Source of the DNA: RHKX01 sp963784885
GTDB lineage: Bacteria; Actinomycetota; Thermoleophilia; Solirubrobacterales; 70-9
Direction: 5' to 3'
DNA length: 64,000 nucleotides
Assembly (NCBI GenBank): GCA_963784885.1
Contig: CAWATA010000002.1
Location: 124,001-188,000 of the forward strand
The notes under the pieces are model-generated. The model was given only the letters and a program-made list of their open reading frames with translations. It ran no database searches and was not told the DNA's origin. Position 1 is the stretch's first letter; every line of letters starts with the position of its first letter. Shown piece by piece: positions 60,885 through 64,000 of this stretch. The position numbers and the translations under genes were made by a program.

Positions 60885-61649
60885 ATGCTGCTCGCGATCG
60901 ACGTCGGGAACACCCAGACCCATGTCGGCGCCTTCGCCGGCGCCGGGCTCGTCGGCGACTGGCGCCTGGCCACCCGCGGCGACTCGACCGCGGACGAGCT
61001 GGCGCTCGCGATCGCCGGCTCGCTCGAGTTCCGCGGCCTCGACCGCGGCGACGTCGAGGGATTGATCGTCTCGACCGTCGTCCCGCGGCTCGCACCCGAG
61101 TACGAGCGCCTCTGCGCCGACCATCTCGGGGTGCCGTTCCTCGCCGTCGGGCCCGCCGCCCGGACCGGGATGCCGATCCTGATCGACAACCCGCACGAGC
61201 TCGGATCCGACCGGCTCGTCAACGCCGTCTCGTGCTTCGACAAGGTCGGCGGCCGTTGCCTCTCGGTCGACTTCGGGACCTCGATCAACGTCGACGCGGT
61301 TTCCGCCGACGGCGAGTATCTCGGCGGCGTCATCGCCCCCGGCCTCGAGGTCTCGATCGACGCCCTGTCCTCGCGCGCCGCGAAGCTGCCGCGCTTCCAG
61401 CTCACCCGCCCCGAGCGTGCGATCGGGCGCAATACACAGGCCGCGCTGCAGTCGGGCTTCGCCTTCGGTTTCGCGGGCCTCGTCGACGGCGTCGTCGCGC
61501 GGATGCGCGAGGAGCTGGGCGAGGATGCCCGGGTGATCGCCACAGGCGGCATGGCGACGAGCATCGCCCCGCTCTGCGGCACGATCGACGAGGTCGATCC
61601 GCACCTGACGCTGACCGGCCTGCGGCTGATCTGGGGGCGGAACCGGTGA
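60885..61649 (+). CDS. coaX: Type III pantothenate kinase
   Basis: A 254-residue ASKHA-fold kinase for the first step of CoA synthesis. LLAIDVGNTQTHVGAF (phosphate 1 loop), GSDRLVNAVS, SVDFGTSINVDAVS (phosphate 2), YLGGVIAPGLEVSIDALSSRAAKLP and VIATGGMA are the family blocks. GACAAT ends 6 nt before the ATG. Its stop overlaps the dusB-like GTG, so the two are translated together. Confidence 0.94.
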   Translation: MLLAIDVGNTQTHVGAFAGAGLVGDWRLATRGDSTADELALAIAGSLEFRGLDRGDVEGLIVSTVVPRLAPEYERLCADHLGVPFLAVGPAARTGMPILIDNPHELGSDRLVNAVSCFDKVGGRCLSVDFGTSINVDAVSADGEYLGGVIAPGLEVSIDALSSRAAKLPRFQLTRPERAIGRNTQAALQSGFAFGFAGLVDGVVARMREELGEDARVIATGGMATSIAPLCGTIDEVDPHLTLTGLRLIWGRNR

Positions 61650-62638
61650 CGCAGCCGGCGCTCACGGAGCCGTTCGAGATCGGCGGCGTGCCGATCTCCA
61701 ACCGGGTGCTGCTCGCGCCGCTCGCCGGCATCGGCAACTGGTTCGTGCGCCTCCAGGCCCGCCGCCACGGGGCCGGGCTCGCCGTCTCGGAGATGGTCTC
61801 GAGCCACGCGATCCACTACGGCAACGAGCGCACCTTGAACGAGCTCTTGCGGATCCACCCCGACGAGCACCCGACCTCGATCCAACTCTTCGGCGCCGAC
61901 CCGGAGGTGATGCGGGGCGCGGCCGCAGTCGCAGCCGAGGCCGGTGCGGATCTGATCGACCTGAACATGGGTTGCCCGGTCAAGAAGGTGCGAAAGACCG
62001 GCGCCGGGGCGGAGTTGATCTCCGACCCGGACCTCGCCGTCGCCGTGGCCGCGGCGGCCGTCGCCGGAGGCGGGCGGCCGGTGACCGTCAAGCTCCGCTC
62101 CGGGCTTCGCTCCGGTGATCGCTCCGGGCTCGGCGTCGCAGTCCGGCTCGTCCGCGAGGCCGGCGTCGCCGCGATCGCCTTTCACCCCCGATCCGCCGCC
62201 GTCCAGCACAAGGGCCTCCCCGACTACGAGCTCGTCCGCGAGCTGACCGGGCTGATCGACGTCCCCGTGATCGTCTCCGGCGGGCTCGACAGCGCCGCCG
62301 CCGCCCGGACCGCCTACCGCGAGTCCGGCGCCGACGCGGTGATGATCGCCCGCGGCTCGTTCGGCTATCCGTGGATCTTCGAGGAGCTGACCGGCCGGCG
62401 GGCCGAGGCGCCGGGCCGGGACGAGATCGCCACCGAGCTGCTCTGGGTGATCGACGCCGCCGAGGCCCACCTCGGGGCCCGGCGCGCCGCTCGCTACCTG
62501 CGCAAGTTCTACCCCTGGTACCTGGCGCGGCTTGGCGTCCCGCATCGCGATGCGGCCGCCTTCCAGCAGCTCGAGGATCTCGACGACGCCCGCAGCCGCG
62601 TCCGCGAGCTCGGCGCAGAGCGTCTCGCCGCCGCCTGA
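61646..62638 (+). CDS. dusB: tRNA-dihydrouridine synthase (DusB type)
   Basis: A 330-residue FMN enzyme that reduces uridines in tRNA. The N-terminal PISNRVLLAPLAGIGN, IQLFGADPEVM, the catalytic-Cys block NMGCPVKKVRKTGAG and VTVKLRSG are typical; GYPWIFEEL and the helical tRNA-binding C-terminus complete it. The N-terminus has LAPLAGI where many Dus proteins have LAPMAGV. Coupled to coaX by GTGA. Confidence 0.92.
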   Translation: MTQPALTEPFEIGGVPISNRVLLAPLAGIGNWFVRLQARRHGAGLAVSEMVSSHAIHYGNERTLNELLRIHPDEHPTSIQLFGADPEVMRGAAAVAAEAGADLIDLNMGCPVKKVRKTGAGAELISDPDLAVAVAAAAVAGGGRPVTVKLRSGLRSGDRSGLGVAVRLVREAGVAAIAFHPRSAAVQHKGLPDYELVRELTGLIDVPVIVSGGLDSAAAARTAYRESGADAVMIARGSFGYPWIFEELTGRRAEAPGRDEIATELLWVIDAAEAHLGARRAARYLRKFYPWYLARLGVPHRDAAAFQQLEDLDDARSRVRELGAERLAAA

Positions 62639-62705
62639 AACCGCGCGTTTCGCCGGTCCGGAGGGCGCACGCTGCCACGCCCCGGGAACCGGAGTTGGCC
62701 GTTGC

Positions 62706-62711
62706 TATAGT
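62706..62711 (+). promoter_or_regulatory. Predicted -10 box (TATAGT), greA
   Basis: TATAGT predicts transcription from about 62718 and a leader of nearly 100 nt, unusually long for this window. Confidence 0.45.
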
Positions 62712-62724
62712 TCCGCGCCGCCGT

Positions 62725-62762
62725 GCCCGACCTGCGGCCCCTCCGGGGTCTGCAAATCGGGC
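62725..62762 (+). promoter_or_regulatory. Hairpin in greA leader
   Basis: GCCCGA (62725-62730) pairs with TCGGGC (62757-62762), enclosing CCCC-TCC-GGGG. It lies at the start of the greA transcript and could affect transcription or translation. It does not match a riboswitch class I know. Confidence 0.35.
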
Positions 62763-62813
62763 GTTTCTGTTCTCCGGGTCGGCAACCGGGGAAGAACACG
62801 AGGAAGGTAGAAC

Positions 62814-63293
62814 GTGGCCAGAGAGTCCCTGATCACTCCCGAAGGTCTCGAGAAGCTGAAGCTGGAGCTCGAGGAGCTTCAGACCACTCGCCGGCGCGAG
62901 GTCGCCGAGCGGATCAAGGAGGCCCGCGAGTTCGGCGACATCGCCGAGAACTCCGAGTACGACGACGCCAAGAACGAGCAGGCGATGCTCGAGACGCGGA
63001 TCGCCCAGATGGAGGAGCGCGTCCGTCGTGCGACCGTCGTCGACAAGGATCAGGTCGACACGGGCGTCGTCTCCGTCGGCGTCAAGGTGCACGTCAAGGA
63101 TCAGAAGACCGGCGACTCCCGCAAGTTCCAGGTCGTCGGTTCGGCCGAAGCCAACCCGGCCGAGGAGAAGCTCTCGCACGAGTCCCCGATCGGCAAGGCC
63201 CTGATGGGCCGCAAGCGGGGCGAGATCGTCAGCGTCGAGGTGCCGCGGGGCGGCAGCCGCGAGCTGAAGATCACCAAGATCGAGGTTGCGTAG
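62814..63293 (+). CDS. greA: Transcription elongation factor GreA
   Basis: A 159-residue factor that stimulates transcript cleavage by backtracked RNA polymerase. The N-terminal coiled coil (LITPEGLEKLKLELEELQ to QMEERVRRA, about 6-80) carries the tip acids in FGDIAENSEYDDAKN, and the C-terminal FKBP-like domain has SPIGKALMGRKRGE. GTG start with AGGAAGG upstream. Followed by a GC-rich hairpin at 63296. Confidence 0.95.
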   Translation: MARESLITPEGLEKLKLELEELQTTRRREVAERIKEAREFGDIAENSEYDDAKNEQAMLETRIAQMEERVRRATVVDKDQVDTGVVSVGVKVHVKDQKTGDSRKFQVVGSAEANPAEEKLSHESPIGKALMGRKRGEIVSVEVPRGGSRELKITKIEVA

Positions 63294-63295
63294 CG

Positions 63296-63314
63296 GGCGG
63301 GGATAGACCCCGCC
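63296..63314 (+). terminator. Hairpin terminator after greA
   Basis: GGCGGGG and CCCCGCC arms with ATAGA loop, 2 nt after the stop. Confidence 0.6.
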
Positions 63315-63454
63315 TGGCGTGTCGGCGGGGCCGGCGGGGCGGGCCCCGCCTCCGCACTTCGTGCTGAGTGTCGGCGGGCCCCGCCCCGCCGCCCCCCAGA
63401 CGTCCCCTCCTGCCCGCCTGCTGAAGTCTTTGCCCGGAGAGTTTCCCCCCGCGC
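63315..63454. repeat. G/C-tract intergenic with repeated TGTCGGCGGG
   Basis: TGTCGGCGGG occurs twice (near 63319 and 63370), each followed by GC-only inverted arms (GGCGGGG / CCCCGCC types), between convergent greA and GNAT genes. Probably stacked terminator hairpins; no gene seen. Confidence 0.45.
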
Positions 63455-63973
63455 CTACCCCCCGTCGAGGTGGAGGTCGAACAGCTCGACGTCGAGGATC
63501 CGGCCGAGCTTCTCGCCGCAGCGGCGCTGAATGCCGAAGGAGCGGAAGCCGACGGTCTCGTGGACGGCGACGCTCGCCGGGTTCGGCTGGGCGATCCGCG
63601 CGAGGAGGACGTGGATCTCGGGGATCGAGCGCGCCCGCTCGACGAGGTCGGCCAGGAGCGCTCGGCCGATCCCGCCCCCGCGAACGGCCGGGTCGACGTA
63701 GACGGAGACCTCACCGGTCCGGCGGTAGGCGCCCCGCGGCGACCACGGGCCGATCGATGCCCAGCCGACCACCTCGCCGGCGGGATCGACGGCGACCGTC
63801 ACCGGATGGTGGGGAGCACGGTCGGTCAGCCAGCCGTCGTCGCGGCCGGGCTCGCGCGGCTCGATGTCGAAGGTCGCGAGACCGGTCTCGACCTCGCGGT
63901 TGTAGATCGCGAAGATCCGCGGCAGGTCGGTCAGAGCCGCGGGCCGGATGTCGCTCGGGAGGGGGGCGATCAC
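63455..63973 (-). CDS. GNAT N-acetyltransferase (phosphinothricin/MddA type)
   Basis: A 172-residue acetyltransferase. IRPAALTDLPRIFAIYNREVETGLATFDIEP is the N-terminal substrate region typical of the phosphinothricin/methionine-sulfoximine branch, SVYVDPAVRGGGIGRALLADLVERA holds the acetyl-CoA loop (RGGGIG), and NPASVAVHETVGFRSFG the last strand. It acetylates an amino acid or analogue; no resistance context is present. The start is a GTG close to the window edge; upstream sequence is only partly visible. Confidence 0.87.
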   Translation of the reverse strand: MIAPLPSDIRPAALTDLPRIFAIYNREVETGLATFDIEPREPGRDDGWLTDRAPHHPVTVAVDPAGEVVGWASIGPWSPRGAYRRTGEVSVYVDPAVRGGGIGRALLADLVERARSIPEIHVLLARIAQPNPASVAVHETVGFRSFGIQRRCGEKLGRILDVELFDLHLDGG

Positions 63974-64000
63974 TGCAGGCTAGATAAGCGCGGCCCGGCA

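Noticed and set aside
62723..63367. 214-codon frame overlapping greA from GTG 62723
   Set aside because: It runs out of frame through greA and is Arg/Gly-rich; greA has a ribosome site and a full domain match.

Overview
The window is dense, uniformly GC-rich (near 70% by eye) bacterial chromosome with short intergenic gaps, many ATGA/GTGA stop-start overlaps, frequent GTG starts, and many first genes whose start codon lies 6-8 nt after a TANNNT box (leaderless layout). Together with the gene families this points to an actinobacterium, most likely class Thermoleophilia (Solirubrobacterales-like). That placement is inference from style and gene content; no rRNA or tRNA is visible to confirm it.

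Layout. 1-7.3 kb: a cut Tat-type amine oxidase, a short-chain dehydrogenase, a secreted GH3 hexosaminidase, and a tightly coupled four-gene lipid operon (SRPBCC, FAD oxidoreductase, DUF1365, cyclopropane-fatty-acid-synthase-like methyltransferase). 7.3-11 kb: HD hydrolase, MerR regulator, and a divergent pair of a dehydrogenase and a CarH-type B12 photoreceptor repressor with three 11-bp direct repeats over its start. 10.7-13.6 kb: NYN nuclease, nucleoside phosphorylase, MTA/SAH-deaminase-type amidohydrolase and Nudix hydrolase. 13.5-20 kb: ArsA-like ATPase, lipoprotein, Na/Ca exchanger, BCP peroxiredoxin, kelch-like secreted protein and two small unknowns.

20-45.8 kb is a catabolic region: three PYROXD2-like flavoproteins, a class III aminotransferase, an ADP-forming acyl-CoA synthetase, two acyl-CoA dehydrogenases, a Rieske oxygenase whose inter-site bridging residue is Glu (as in carnitine/quaternary-amine oxygenases), two BetI-like TetR regulators, a complete PotABCD-type polyamine/amine importer with its own amine oxidase, a CoA-transferase, a fused hydroxyacyl-CoA dehydrogenase/enoyl-CoA hydratase and an overlapping sirtuin. 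Three of its promoters share a 16-bp palindrome, TTGAC-N6-GTCAA, suggesting one TetR-type regulon for uptake and oxidation of an N-methylated or polyamine-like compound into acyl-CoA. This is my best candidate for an undescribed system.

45.7-54.3 kb: an unknown protein with a probable non-standard start, a three-enzyme-domain peptidoglycan hydrolase (lytic transglycosylase + M23 + M15-like), two small coiled-coil proteins each associated with a near-identical 24-bp palindrome, a nucleoside phosphorylase-family protein, a frameshifted epimerase coupled to an acyltransferase, and a MerR-HTH/adenylate-cyclase fusion. 54.3-63.3 kb is a housekeeping cluster: tilS-hpt-ftsH-folP-folB-folK, GST-like protein, coaX-dusB, greA; a GNAT acetyltransferase closes the window.
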